From NCBI GenBank assembly GCA_012274445.1, contig JAAROD010000080.1:744001-808000 (forward strand): 64,000 nt of DNA. The letters run 5' to 3'. The stretch comes from Sclerotiophoma versabilis. Taxonomy: Eukaryota > Ascomycota > Dothideomycetes > Pleosporales > Didymellaceae. Under the pieces are notes generated by a model. That model saw only the letters and a list, made by a program, of their open reading frames with translations. It was not told the DNA's origin and made no database searches. Made by a program: the position numbers and the translations under genes. Below, in pieces: positions 33,885-46,424 of this stretch (position 1 is the stretch's first letter; each line of letters begins with the position of its first letter).

Positions 33885-36157
33885 GGTGCTCTTACGCCAT
33901 CTCGACAAATTTGCCTTCAAACTCCAGGCTGCCGCCTCCAATTAAAGAGACCTCATCACCGAGACCCCGCAGCTTACTCCAACGACAACCTACGATCAAC
34001 GACTTATGTGTCTGATGTTTGCAACATACGGTTGATGACACCACCAAAACGATGAACGGCCTGTTTGCATTTTGCGATTCCCCGGCGTCACGGACGCCAT
34101 GTTAGCGATCCAACTGTTTAACACTCTCTCGAGCAACAACCTTTTTCTTACGATGCCATGCTCACGGCTGTAACGATGGACCACGAAACGATGGCCACAA
34201 AACTTTATTTATCTTTCAGGTCGGGACGGAACCCGTACACCTGAGTATCTCGTTCACGATATTGGTGGACTTTGACTGTTGCACTTCCAACCCTGTTGGT
34301 TGTACGATTGGTCTGCCTCCACTTCTTTTTTTTTTTCACGATTGTTTTATCTATGGCATAGCGAGCGAGTCGGCTTTCTTTACAATTACGACCTACCTCA
34401 GTGGTCTGGCACTGTCGCAAAAGACAGCATTGAGTATTCATTTCTTTCTCACCTACATGTATCTATCATCAAATGTTCCGGCATTGGGAGCGAGCAATAC
34501 GACTCAACAGAACTACCTTTTCCCGACACGATTTGCACCGACCTGCGGCAACGTCATGCTCACCAGTGATCCAGGTGGCTCTGTCTTTGGTCCCGCTTCA
34601 AGCGCCTGTGAGTTGAGCCACGCTGGGTCATGACTGAGGCATGTTTACGCACGCGGCATCAGCGCGGTGTTCCGGCTTGTAGATGGCCCTGTTCAGTCTA
34701 GTCTAGAATATACGACAGGACTCAGTCCACATTTACATTTCAATCATCAGTTCGCAATCTCACGATGCACCTCATGATTCACGAACTGCAGGAGCCCCTC
34801 AAATTGTCAATGTCAAACAATGGCCTTTCGAAATAGTACTGCCCCACACGCGCCGCCACCATCGCATGAAAACGGGTAAGAGCAGGCGGAGGAACATAAC
34901 CGCGCTTCACCGCTCTTCTCGCCCCAAGTCAAACCTTTCCTCTTCGAAACACGAATGCAGCAACTTTCTCCACAGAAGACGCGAGTTGGACGCGAGTACT
35001 TAGCCGACCCGACATTGCCCGTCTCGTCCGGTCAAGGCGGGCGTAGGAGATTTCAAAATTTGCTAGTGATCGAGCTCGAGAACCCTGGATCGACAGCTAT
35101 GCAGCAGCCGTGCTTGGAAGGAAAGGCCCGCGATCTGCGCGAGCCGTACCCACCTGGAGATGATTGAGTTTGAGATTGCGACTGTGCTTGAGCGAGCGCT
35201 AAGAAGTGTTGATGGGGGGAAAACGTGCTTGCATTGACAGAAGCGTGCAATTCGGCATCTATTGATGTCGTGCAGCTGTCAAACGCCAGGTTGTGGTGAC
35301 GAGGGGGGCGTTTGGCGGTCTGCCAAATACCTTTTTTTTTTAACTTCGTCGCGGTTTGAAGAGTTCATAGCTCTCGCTTGCCTGCCGTGGATGTTGAGAG
35401 ATCTTGGTGGACGGTGAATCTGGTTTCTGCAATAACGGTATCGATATGCTGTACAACACACCCTGCAGCTAAAATTACTGTTCTTGCGCCATAGTTGCAT
35501 ATGTTACCCCTCAACGGTCAAATTGGCAGGTCAAGCAGCGCGGTATGCAGTGCGACGTGTTGGTGCTTGGCCTGCTTGATATAGCTTCACCACGGGTCCA
35601 AGATAGGAAGGTTGATGGCTGCTTGCACAGGAGCGGAGATGAATGTGCTTGATGAGGTCTAATAGTAAGACGACCGCAGGATTATTGCACATTCAGGCGC
35701 ACATAGCTTGCCGGCGGTAACGGACGGGGTAGGGGTTGATGTTGAGTGGAAGGAGGTTATCGACACCGCTTGCTGTCTACGAAGAGTCATATTTCCGTGT
35801 TATTCAAGGGAACGACATGTACTCTCTGCGGACAGTTCTGACGGTGACTGGACCACAGCTTCGTCACTCTGTGCTTAGAGAAATATTATTAAAAGAGTGA
35901 AGACTTGTGCTGTTCGTCTGTACCTCAGACTGTTTATGTAGCTTGTCAGGTCGACGTCGAAAAGTTACCCTAATCTGTTTCGGTACTGTATGAACGAAGG
36001 CGTGGATGATCTTCGCATAGTAATTTACAGTGCTACCTGGATCCTCATCTTTCTGGGCATATAGATGGCGGGCAGCTTGACAAGATTGCAACCCAATTCT
36101 TGTGGGCACAATCTAGCAAGGCAAGTCTTAACAGTCTCATAGACTGCTAGGGCCTGC
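33885..36157. other. Convergent intergenic region, no gene seen
   Basis: About 2.3 kb between two tail-to-tail genes. It has short poly-T runs (near 34326 and 35332) and only weak frames such as 34262-34633. No RNA gene was recognised. Confidence 0.5.
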
Positions 36158-37432
36158 TTAGAATCCCTGCCTCTCCTTCGGCGCGTACTTCTCCTCTAAG
36201 TACTTCGCATCCTCATCGCTGAGTTTGTAGTTCGAATTCCTGACCGTCTCTTCTACTCTCTCCTTGCTGCTCAACCCAATGATAGGGCAAACGCCCTTCT
36301 TGATGCACCAAGCTGTTGCAATACACGCCATGCTGACATTGTTCTTCTTCGCAACCTCCTCCACACGACTGATGATTTCTTGATCAATCTTGTCTTCGCG
36401 CGCGTGCACGAGGTTCTCGAGGAACTTGTCGGTTTGCGCGCGGCTGGAGGAACGATCGGACCAGGGACGGGTGAGGGCGCCGCGGGCGATGGGAGACCAG
36501 GGAATGAGGCCTACGCCTGTGTCTTGACAGTATGGGATCTGGTAGCTTTATGAGCATGGCTCTTTTGGAATGGATGTGTAGAAGGCTTACCATTTCCCTC
36601 TCTTCCTCGCGGTAGATGAGGTTGTAGTAGTTCTGCATGCTGGTTGCACGTTAGCAAGCTCCCCAATATATAAGTCAAGCTCCTCTGGGCAACGTACCTG
36701 ATGAATTTGTGCCACCCGTTCTTCTCCGCGATGTTCTGCAGAGTCTGAAACTCCCACGCCGCCATGGAGCTGGCACCTATGTACCTTACCCAGCCCTTCT
36801 CGACAACATCATTCAACGCCTTCATGATCTCCTCCCTAGGCGTACCACGGTCCAAGCGGTGTATCTGCAGAACATCGATATATGTGCCGAGGCGCTCGAC
36901 GCTCTTCTCAACAGCGTCGAAGATGTGCTTGCGGCTGAGACCGACCTGGTTGACCATCTCTCCATCGTTGATGGAGACCGATGCGATGCCGAGCGACGGG
37001 TCTTCCTCGACTACACCGAAGTAGCATTTTGAGAGGAGGACGAGCTTGTTGCGTGGGATGTTGTACTGCTTGATGGCTTTGGCAATGATCTTCTCAGAGA
37101 TGCCGTGGGAGTAGATGTCAGCCTGAGAGCAGCTATTAGCCTCGATACGCATATAATGAGTTTTGAGAACCATCATTCTACCAACTGGCTGCACGTACTG
37201 TGTCCCATGTGTTAATGCCGTTCTTGTAGGCGTGCTCGAGGATTGGCAGGGCAGCGTCCTCGTTCAAGACCCAGGGCTGCCATTTGTCGCTGCCGAAGCT
37301 CATCGCACCCAAGATAACCTTGGAGACCTTCAGGCCGGACTTGCCCAGGCTATACAGCGGTTAGCAATCTTGCTGCAGCTACTTGACGGTTGAAGGGACC
37401 AACTTGACGTATTGCATCTTTTGTTCAGCCAT
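36158..37432 (-). CDS. Aldo-keto reductase
   Basis: An NADPH-dependent oxidoreductase of the TIM-barrel AKR family, in the fungal group related to yeast YPR127W and versiconal hemiacetal acetate reductase. Five exons: 37432-37404, 37349-37199, 37122-36698, 36639-36591 and 36538-36158; 344 aa. Joins give YVNLGKSGLKVSK, NTWDTADIYSHG, HKFISMQNYYN and EEREMIPYCQDTGVG. The catalytic tetrad is intact: Asp59, Tyr64, Lys92 (LLSKCYFG) and His148 (IHRLD). The cofactor end IIGLSSKERVEETV is present. The fourth exon is only 49 nt. The substrate is unknown, and no biosynthetic cluster surrounds it. Confidence 0.9.
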
Positions 37433-37980
37433 TGCCCCCGCTGTATGCTAGCTCAAAGTTGATGGTGAGTACAACGGCGACAGAGAGAACAGAGGGAAGC
37501 TTTGATGAGCCTTATTGGAGTGGGGCAGGTCGAGTTTGTCGAGCTTTCAAAGCTGTGTGATGTTTAAAGCCGAGCGATGGCGGGGATATCTTAAATCCGT
37601 GGAGCTTGCGTCACGATGTGGGGTACCGAAGTTACCGGCTGCGTAAAGCAACATGATGGCGACTCTGCGGTAGTGCAGCCTCTAGATGATCGGAGCCTCG
37701 ACGACAGCTTGATGTGGGGTGTGAAGTGGCAGTGAGATGACTTTAACAAATGACATCTGAATTCATGACACACTACCAAAAACATCACGACCGCGCTATA
37801 GGGAGTAGATGTATTTGAGAGTCAGCGCTCAACCCTCAGGCATGCTTCTTGCATTGAAGATGTGGCCTTTGTACTTAGTGTACGGCCGTGTGAACTATGA
37901 ATAAACTAGGACCCCGACCCGCAGGCCAGAATCATTCCCGGTGAACGCCTTGCCATAAAAGATCATCAGACCGTAACTAC
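37433..37980. promoter_or_regulatory. AKR promoter and UBI4 3' flank
   Basis: About 550 bp between two minus-strand genes. No coding sequence or specific element supported. Confidence 0.45.
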
Positions 37981-39009
37981 CTACTGTCCGCCACGCAGAC
38001 GGAGCACCAGATGCAGCGTCGATTCCTTCTGGATGTTGTAGTCGGAAAGCGTGCGCCCGTCTTCCAGCTGCTTACCCGCGAAGATAAGACGCTGCTGGTC
38101 AGGCGGGATACCCTCCTTGTCCTGGATTTTAGACTTAACGTTGTCGATTGTGTCCGACGACTCAACCTCCAATGTGATGGTCTTGCCGGTGAGGGTCTTC
38201 ACGAAAATTTGCATACCACCACGGAGGCGGAGCACCAGATGAAGAGTAGACTCTTTCTGGATGTTGTAGTCCGATAGTGTGCGGCCGTCCTCCAGCTGCT
38301 TGCCAGCAAAGATAAGACGCTGCTGGTCGGGTGGAATACCCTCCTTATCCTGAATCTTGGACTTCACGTTGTCGATGGTATCCGACGACTCGACCTCAAG
38401 TGTAATGGTCTTGCCAGTCAGGGTCTTGACGAAGATTTGCATACCACCGCGCAGGCGCAGGACAAGATGCAGTGTAGACTCCTTCTGAATGTTGTAGTCG
38501 GACAGGGTACGGCCATCCTCGAGCTGCTTGCCGGCGAAGATCAAGCGCTGCTGGTCGGGAGGAATGCCTTCCTTGTCCTGGATCTTGCTCTTGACATTGT
38601 CGATGGTGTCGGAGGACTCAACTTCGAGAGTGATCGTCTTGCCAGTCACTGAAGAGAATGTTAGCATGAGTTCATGGCGCATGATGGATATTGTGGCGAC
38701 TTACATGTCTTGACAAAGATCTGCATACCACCACGAAGGCGGAGAACAAGGTGGAGGGTAGACTCCTTCTGAATGTTGTAGTCGGACAGGGTACGGCCAT
38801 CCTCAAGCTGCTTGCCGGCAAAGATCAAGCGCTGCTGGTCGGGAGGAATGCCTTCCTTGTCCTGAATCTTGCTCTTGACATTGTCGATGGTGTCGGAGGA
38901 CTCCACCTCAAGGGTGATCGTCTTGCCGGTAACTGCGGGGCTGTCAGCAACTGAAGGCAACTGGCGGTGGCGGCGGGTACTACTCACGGGTCTTGACGAA
39001 GATCTGCAT
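37981..39009 (-). CDS. UBI4: Polyubiquitin, four head-to-tail ubiquitins
   Basis: Exons 39009-38988 (22 nt), 38932-38705 (228 nt) and 38648-37981 (668 nt) give 305 aa: four 76-residue ubiquitin units plus one extra C-terminal Gln. Each unit runs [17 protein letters not shown] to LVLRLRGG, and deubiquitinases cut after each GG. The extra Gln blocks premature conjugation until removed. Both introns (55 and 56 nt) interrupt the same codon, Leu8, in units 1 and 2. Yeast UBI4 is the stress-induced source of free ubiquitin, and a heat-shock-like element lies upstream here. Confidence 0.98.
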
Positions 39010-40135
39010 AGCTGTGGTTGTGTTTGGTGTACTGTTGTGGAGTGGTGTGGTTTGCAGTGTGTGCGTGGGTCGTAGGATGAGTGGTGGAGTGTGATGTAGG
39101 AGAGAGCGAGGCAGAGGGGCGGGCTTGGTCTTATATGAGAGGAGGCGTAGGCGGCGAGCTGAGGCTGTGACAGTGATGGCAATGACGCTAACCCAAGGTG
39201 GCCCCTGCACCAATGAGATCAGGAATACGGAACGTTCGGGCAGGTTCGACCGAAAGCATGCGGCGCAATTCACTCACTCTATTGTCTGTTTGCTCTTGGT
39301 CAGCCACAGCGTTCACAATGAGCTGGAATGCTCTTTCACTGCTGTCTCTTGCGGTGAGACAGTTTGCTGTCGTTGTGCCACCTGGAGCTCGGTGGCCTGT
39401 TCGCAGCCCTTTCCCCGCTTCCGTTATCGCGCCCCATAATGGCGCGTCTGGCCCCATGTGACGCTTTCTTATCGATCAAACAAGGCAACATTGCCTCCAG
39501 TCCGGTACTCACGTACCGAGGACCTCAATGTGCACCACATCATCATCTTGAGCTCACCACAGAAATGAAGAAAATGAGAAATTGTTGTCTTGACAACGGT
39601 ACCTGTACCATTCGATACTCGGCCTTGCATGGTTCCGATAAGACGTTTGATTGCGGCACATCGCTGACGTATTGGACAATGCACGGTCACTTGGTCGGCG
39701 CCGCCAGCTTGCAAACAGTCATGCTTAGTGGCGAGAATCACCCAATCCAGGCATGTTGGGCGAAGGCTCTGCGACAACTTTTGCAACAACAAGTGGCGTT
39801 CTGTAAGCTTGAAGGACCTCCAGCCTCGGGCGAGGTGATGCGCCACAACGGTCGAGTAATGCACATGGCGACGATGGACCCTGGTTAGGACTCGATCCAA
39901 GACCTTGGGACATCACCTGAACGAAATGCACATGGCTTTCGCAGATCGCTCAGACGGAGGGAGATTGCTTGGTTCGCAGTGAATTCTAGTGTGAAGTCAC
40001 AACGTTGTCACCCCGCATGTGGCTTGTACTGCCTCGTATTTGAGCTTCACCTTTGCTTTGCGTCTACTACAGTTGAATAACGGTACCTACACATTGTTCA
40101 AGAACTTCTTTCTGCGCGACTACAGCGATATCGGA
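39010..40135. promoter_or_regulatory. Divergent promoter region of UBI4 and the NTF2-like gene
   Basis: About 1.1 kb. The first 100 bp hold the UBI4 leader; a heat-shock-like site lies at 39230. A frame at 39364-39888 has no domain and is not supported as a gene. Confidence 0.5.
39230..39247. promoter_or_regulatory. Heat-shock-element-like site upstream of UBI4
   Basis: The palindrome GAACGTTC (39230-39237) is the core nGAAnnTTCn pair bound by Hsf1. A further TTC at 39245 is spaced 10 bp on, in phase with the 5-bp unit. It lies about 220 bp upstream of the UBI4 ATG. A match this short may occur by chance. Confidence 0.4.
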
Positions 40136-40531
40136 ATGACAGCGCCAGCCCCTACACTCACCAACCCTTCTCTCACTGCTGCAGTATGCAGTCTCGAGCA
40201 CCAGGCCTGGGCGGCTCTTTGCAGCTCTGGCCAGGACCTTCTCCCCCTCCTGTCCAGCAATCCAGTCATGATCTTCCCTGGCGACTACATCCTCACCGCT
40301 GTCTCTTCGCCGACCGTTTACGAAATGCTGCAGAGCCCCGAATTCAACCCCTGGAGAGACTACAAGCTCAGCCACGACGAGGTTGTCCCACTTGGAAAAG
40401 ACAGCGCCATGATCTATTACCGCGTCGAGGCACAGCGGGCAGACCAAACTTTCAAAGCGATCTGCTCAAGTGCGTGGATTCTGGAAGGTCAGGAGTGGAA
40501 GATGGCGAGCCACCAGCAGACTCTGATCTAA
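40136..40531 (+). CDS. NTF2/SnoaL-like (DUF4440-type) small protein
   Basis: Single exon, 131 aa. The cone-shaped fold pattern is visible: an N-terminal helix (SLEHQAWAALCSSGQDLLPLL), the strand and loop PVMIFPGDYILTA, then paired strands (YKLSHDEVVPLGKDSAMIYYRVEAQR) and the closing WKMASHQQTLI. Fungal members are common and mostly of unknown function. The ATG at 40136 fits the family length, although the frame is open upstream to 40019. Confidence 0.8.
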   Translation: MTAPAPTLTNPSLTAAVCSLEHQAWAALCSSGQDLLPLLSSNPVMIFPGDYILTAVSSPTVYEMLQSPEFNPWRDYKLSHDEVVPLGKDSAMIYYRVEAQRADQTFKAICSSAWILEGQEWKMASHQQTLI

Positions 40532-40951
40532 GATGGGGAGCTGAACCTATGCAACATACATCACTGGGCTTTGGATGTTTGGAAAGGAGTTTTGGTGATG
40601 ATACCCAGATTGAATGGCCCTTCCGGTCCTGTCGCGCACAGCAGCATTGATTAGGAGATGCGGCTGGTTATTCTTCACGCCATGGAAGGGATGCAGCTCG
40701 CTTTTACGATGCGAACCTGCAATCAATACATGCAAATCGATGTTCTGCATGCATCGCGCATGGTGATGCTTTGATCCCCACATGCGCAGCTAACGCTAGC
40801 GCCCGTCGATGACGCAGTGATCTTCGAGCTTTGTACAATAGCCAGGAACGTACCGAAAACAGTTGCAATATTGGCAAAACCGATGATACTTCCTATACTT
40901 ACACGGCAAGCGCGACCGAATCTTATCGCAATACGCCTCTCGTCCAGAACC
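40532..40951. other. Intergenic, no gene seen
   Basis: 420 bp between two plus-strand genes; probably 3' UTR and promoter. Confidence 0.5.
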
Positions 40952-41691
40952 ATGAATTACGCTGCAGCAGCTGGTGGATCGAGAGGACCTCCTCGACAAC
41001 CTCCACAGCAACACAACGACCCCGCTACGCAATCAACACCCACGTCCAATGGACATGCCCAAAAACACAGAAGCCCCCGACGAAAGGCTCCAGAAGGCAA
41101 TGGACACGTTTACCGAAGGACCGAGCATGTTACTCGCGAAGAGCACAAGCCAAATACTGGAGCAGAGGAAGAGCTTGTTTATGTGCTTACAATCAAACTG
41201 ACGGATTCATTGGCTAAGCCAATGAACTCGATGCGCGAGCAGTACTTTCCAAAGAAGCTCAACAGAACTCCCGCTCACCTAACATTATTCCATGCTCTTC
41301 CTGATTCTCGATACGCCGCAATTGACAGTGGACTCTCACAGCTGTCTGCTATTACAAGACCGTTCTTCGTCTCGACTGGAAAGCCATTTCGGATGCGCCT
41401 CGGAGTCGGTATCAATGTTGGCAAAGGTTACAACCGGATGAAGCAGGTGCACAAGGACTTGAGGTCGCAGTGGATGCCGCACCTGAGTGAGCAGGACCAA
41501 GGAGGGTGGAAGCCGCATTGGACAGTTATGAACAAGGTCAACGAGGAGAAGAAAGTAGATGAAGCATTTCGGACGATTGAGAAGAGTTGCTCCAGAACGT
41601 TCGGGAAGGGCAAGCGATTGGTCTCGACCTGTGGCGCTACGACAAGGGCAACTGGATATTCGCAAATGAATACAAGTTCAGGGGATCTTGA
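40952..41691 (+). CDS. 2H phosphoesterase / 2'-5' RNA ligase-like protein, reading frame disturbed
   Basis: Both 2H catalytic motifs are present: His109 in HLTLFHAL and His189 in HWTVMNKV. The N-terminal 60 residues are disordered and basic. The family's last beta strand (AIGLDLWRYDKGNW, then a stop at 41691) is found only in another frame, entered after 41581. The uninterrupted first frame instead runs to 41752 with unlike-family sequence. Two readings restore the end: a 41-nt intron 41555-41595 (GTAGAT...TCCAG), unusually short and removing a helix, or a one-base deletion near 41581-41586. The reaction could be a cyclic phosphodiesterase or a tRNA-splicing side activity; the substrate is unknown. 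Confidence 0.75.
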
Positions 41692-41752
41692 AAAGTCGCC
41701 GAAGAAAGACCTCGAAGGATTCTGTGTAACCATCAGAGGTTTGCACAGTTGA

Positions 41753-43523
41753 TGGTCGAGATAGAGTGCGGGAAAGCGAGAGCACTGACCATGCTCCTAC
41801 CGACTCAACGAGGCCCTGGAGAGCAACCCAGCACAGATTGCGCGCTAGCTGAGTGTCGTAGGACGTCGACTCATGGCCTGAACATTGATGACGAGGTGGA
41901 GTGGCGATTGGTTACATGACGGAGTAACTGCGGTCAGTTTTCCATAGCTTTTACCATACTTGCCGTGACGGGAAGGATGTTATTCACGCTCCACGGCGTA
42001 AGCATCTTGAAGCTCTTCAGATGCTTACTAGAGACCTCTTTGTCAACGGCAATGAAAATATCCTGTACAGGAACATGGCATGCGCACTTTCTACACTGCT
42101 TGGTACACCTGCTCGAGCGCAGACGTCAAGCTGCAAAATACTTGAGGACGTCCGCGTAGACAAACGTCCGGAAACAAGCTTCTGTGGATGCTATTCACAA
42201 CGCGTTAGCGTTCAGTATCCCACAATTCGATGAGGTTGCCAGTATAGGCAATACGGCTCCACCGGGCGGCTGTAGCGTGTATTTATTTCTTCGACCATTG
42301 AGCTGAAACGTTCGAAGGGGGATTGCAAGAGTCGGAAAGTTCGTGGCGTATTTTGCGAAGAGGTAAGCATCATGTGGGTCGCTGCAAGAAGGGCGTGTTG
42401 CAAGGCTTGCGTGAGCACGTTGACAACGTCGATGCCAAAAAGTCGATTGCAAAATCCAGTATGCAGCATTGGACAAGGCTGAAATTGCAGTGGAGTCCTT
42501 AGGTGCAGCAATACGAACTGTAGTCGCTCAAAATACATCGTCTAGCACCTATAAGGCTGTGTAAGCGCATCATGAGCAACGATGAAGTTGCTCGGTTGCC
42601 ACATAAATACGACGCGCGTCGTAATCAAGATCGTGCGTTCCTCAAACATTGTGAAGACGTGGTGAGGGGCTGGCTGGTAGTGCCGTGGGAACACGGCGCT
42701 CTGAGACGTCGCAAAAAATATTTTTGCTCTGCAAGATGGATCATGTGCACTTTGGCAGCGGCTGTAAGGAGCAAATTACGTGTGGCTTCCTGGAGATGCG
42801 CATTACACTTTCGCCGGAACAGGAATAGGAGGCACAGCCACATACCGCTGGCAAGGGCGGGTTCTCGGGTGCTCTCCGCTGAGTGACCTAGAAAGTCGAT
42901 CTCGAACGCCTCTCATTTCGGCACGAAGCTGCACGTGGTCGACATCTCAGGGGATCCCGCGCAAGGCGGTGTGCAGAGTTGCAGAGGGAATGATGGGGTG
43001 CGCCGCCTGTACCTGCGAGATTCTGGGGCGCGCTGGCGTGATGGTTTTCCAAGGTTGCAGCCAGTGGTCGAGTCTCGCTGGTAGGTCTACAATGTCACCC
43101 CAACTCAACAGCAAGCATGCTCTACTCAAATTAGAAGCGGATAAGCTGAGCGATCTGGAATAACGGAAGCACGTTGCAAGGGTCGGAGACGTTAGGAGGC
43201 AGACACGAGGATAGCGGGCGAGGGAGAGGACTTGGTTGGCGAGGAAAGGGGAATTAACGGATCCCTTCTTAGCATGGACCATGAAGCTAGGCATGCTAGG
43301 GAGCTTCCTGCCAGAGTTCATAATGTCCAGCTGTCCTCACCATTGCGCTCCTTGACTCTGTCTGCATACTCGCTTGCACATTGTATCTTGTGGCCTGCTT
43401 GCAGTTCACTCGACCGCCTCTCGCTTGCCTATTGTCTCTGTTATTGAAGCTCCACTTACCGTCTTCAACCCCTCCCCTCCACATCAGCTTTCTCAACCGT
43501 CTCCTCACACCACCACCGCCAAC
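41753..43523. other. Intergenic, no supported gene
   Basis: About 1.8 kb with frames under 130 aa and no domain. The last 200 bp are CT-rich, as in fungal promoters, and lead into the pyrophosphorylase gene. Confidence 0.5.
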
Positions 43524-44859
43524 ATGAAGGGTTAGTGTATCTCCGCGTGCTTGCAACTCAGGCAATTGACAATGGATGCAGCCATTATTCTCGTCGGAGG
43601 GTTCGGTACCCGTCTGAGGCCTCTCGTATGCCTTCCCCCCCCCTGCAATCTGCTCTCTCGGGCGAGCCCCGCGCTCCGCAAAACGGCCAGCTAACGTCAG
43701 TCGCAGACCCTCACATACCCCAAGCCGCTTGTCGAGTTCGCGAACAAGCCCATGATCCAGCACCAGATCGAGGCCCTAGCCGCTGCTGGTGTCACCGACG
43801 TTGTTCTCGCGGTCAACTACCGCCCCGAGATCATGGCTGAGGCCCTGAAGGAAGTCAGTACACCCCCGCACACGTCAGCCGTGAAGAGCGCCCAACTGAC
43901 TGGCAATCACAGTACGAGAAGCAGTACAACATCAAGATCACTTTCTCCGTCGAGACCGAACCCCTGGGCACCGCCGGACCCCTGAAGCTCGCTGAGGCCA
44001 TCCTCGGCAAGGACGAGTCGCCCTTCTTCGTTCTCAACGCCGACGTCACCTGCGAATACCCCTTTGCACAGCTCGCCGAGTTCCACAAGCAGCACGGTGA
44101 TGAGGGCACAATCGTTGTCACAAAGGTGGAGGAGCCTTCCAAGTACGGTGTAGTTGTGCACAAGCCCAGTCACCCCTCGAGGATCGATCGCTTCGTCGAG
44201 AAGCCCGTCGAGTTCGTCGGCAACCGCATCAACGCCGGTATCTATATCCTCAACCCCAGCGTCCTCCAGCGCATCGAGCTTCGCCCCACCTCCATCGAGC
44301 AGGAGACTTTCCCCGCCATCTGCAAGGATGGTGGTCTGCACTCGTTCGACCTTGAAGGCTTCTGGATGGACGTTGGACAGCCCAAGGACTTCCTCTCTGG
44401 TACCTGCCTGTACCTCTCTTCCCTGCAGCGCAAGAACCCTAAGCTCCTTGTTTCTCCCAACGAGCCGTACGTCTACGGCGGCAACGTCATGATTGACGAG
44501 ACCGCAAAGATTGGCAAGAACTGCCGCATTGGTCCCAACGTCACAATTGGCCCCAACGTTGTCATCGGTGACGGTGTCCGTCTCCAGCGTTGCGTGCTGT
44601 TGAAGAACAGCCGTGTCAAGGACCACGCCTGGGTCAAATCGACCATTGTTGGCTGGAACAGCACTGTTGGCAAGTGGGCTCGTCTTGAGAATGTAACTGT
44701 TCTCGGTGACGATGTCTCCATTGGGGATGAAGTCTACGTCAACGGCGGTTCCGTCCTGCCCCACAAGTCTATCAAGCAGAACGTCGACAGTAAGTCATCT
44801 CTACATCTTTTCTGCTGTACTTTCGCTAACCCGCATCAGCTCCTTCGATCATCATGTAA
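43524..44859 (+). CDS. MPG1: GDP-mannose pyrophosphorylase (mannose-1-phosphate guanylyltransferase)
   Basis: Makes GDP-mannose from mannose-1-phosphate and GTP for N- and O-glycosylation, GPI anchors and wall mannan. Five exons: 43524-43530, 43582-43625, 43707-43853, 43913-44789 and 44840-44859; 364 aa, the usual length for the family. The nucleotide-binding signature (MKAIILVGGFGTRLRPLTL) is assembled over three exons, and FVEKP, which binds the sugar phosphate, is intact. The C-terminal half has the left-handed beta-helix hexapeptide repeats (IGPNVTIGPNVVIGDG). The first exon is 7 nt and the last 20 nt, so simple ORF callers will miss both ends. The product supplies GPI-anchor assembly, the pathway of GPI8 in this window. 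Confidence 0.97.
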
Positions 44860-46424
44860 ACTTACCTTTCCATTACACGATTCTTCCATCGACCGGATGC
44901 GACTGACGTACGGCTTTTAATCACCTTCTACCTTCTTGTATATTCTGCGATACCGATCTTTCACGTTTTGCGAGCAGCTGCATGTAGATTGCAGGTGTCA
45001 TGTCTTTTTCTCTCAACTCACGGCATCGTTCATCAAAAGCGCGTGGGGCTTGGCTGGGGTTTATGGGTCATGGGTTGGGAAGTACGTGTCTACGGATCGT
45101 GCAGGGTGCTATGCTAGGGATTTACAGCGTTTACATTTCTTGGGCAGCATTGACGAAGGTTTGCTGCAACAACCATACGGACGATTCACGTGTCGTATAT
45201 AGCGAGACATATCCCGCAATCGAGAAAGATACCTTGATATCCCAATCTGAACATAATACTTTCCACCTGTCGTTCGGCCGTCATTGTTTCAGAGTATGCG
45301 GGTTCCCCTTATCAAGTCGTTGTCGACAATGATCAAGGCACTAACTCAGCCAAGTCTCAATGAAGTGTTGTCTGAGGCCGAGACGGACTTGTTGCCTCCT
45401 CCAGCCTGGGAGTATCCTCGACCGGCTGGGCATGTCTTTGTTCAACAAAAAGAGTTCGATGACACAAGCAGTCGAACGAGAAAAGTCTCACTCAGTTCGC
45501 TATCGACAGTAAACAAGGAGCCCCACTGTCAAACTTGAACAACGCAATGCTGCTCGCTGGGCTGGGCTGGGCTGCGTCAAGAGATATATTGCTTCGCATT
45601 ATCGAGCAGAGTCTCCCTTCTGGCCTGACGCTTGTCAAGATTGCAATGACAATTGAACCGGTCTTTATCCCGGTTACACATACTGCGTACACTATGCATG
45701 TCTACGACTGTACAGCATCAGCAGTTCGTCATCAACCAGACGGGTATATACTAAGACAGTTTAGCCTCCATACTGCTCCTTCTTTGCAGGAGACCTTCAG
45801 ATGTAGCTATGGGGACTACAAAATACGGAAAAAGGACGCTTTCGGGCTGCTAGTTCTGCCTTTATTTCGATAGTGACATTGTAAAATTTCAAAATCACGT
45901 TATTTCACTTTCACACAACGCACAACGCCAAGGCGGCGACAGTGGGCTTAGCGCCTCGAGCTCTTCTACCCTTTATCGTAGAAAACTTTACACTGTTCGA
46001 TCTGCTTGCCAGCGTAGCAATGCAGTACTCTGAATCATCTTGCCCTGACGATACTTAAGGCGCCGCTCGTAACACTCAGCCGCTTCCATCTAGTTAAAGC
46101 ATCGCTCTCCGACAACACACTCGGCAACGTCAACAACTAGACGTCAATGTACGAAGCTTCACTTTCAGTCTAATTTTCGTGCTTTTCTAGAGCGGAATAC
46201 TTCTCAATCCGCACACTGATGCCCCAAGACATCCGTTCTTCCTTTCTCAACCACCATCAACTGTCTTTATCCAACCTGAATACTCCGTTACCATCTCAAG
46301 GGAAGCAGGCAGTGTATGTGGAGGCGGAAGGGACCGAACCCAGGCATGGCAAAGACTATAGCCCATGAATATATACTATCTCTATATCAAATTCCACACT
46401 TGAGCTCTCTCGTCTTTTTTATCA
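44860..46424. other. Intergenic, no supported gene
   Basis: About 1.6 kb. Frames at 45284-45538 and 45535-45873 overlap by a few bases but show no domain or clear splice link. Confidence 0.45.

Noticed and set aside
43907..44764. 285-aa minus-strand frame
   Set aside because: It lies exactly opposite the GDP-mannose pyrophosphorylase exon and reflects its codon bias.
46320..46350. tRNA-like GGACCGAACCC near 46331
   Set aside because: No cloverleaf can be drawn around it; there is no A box and no acceptor stem.
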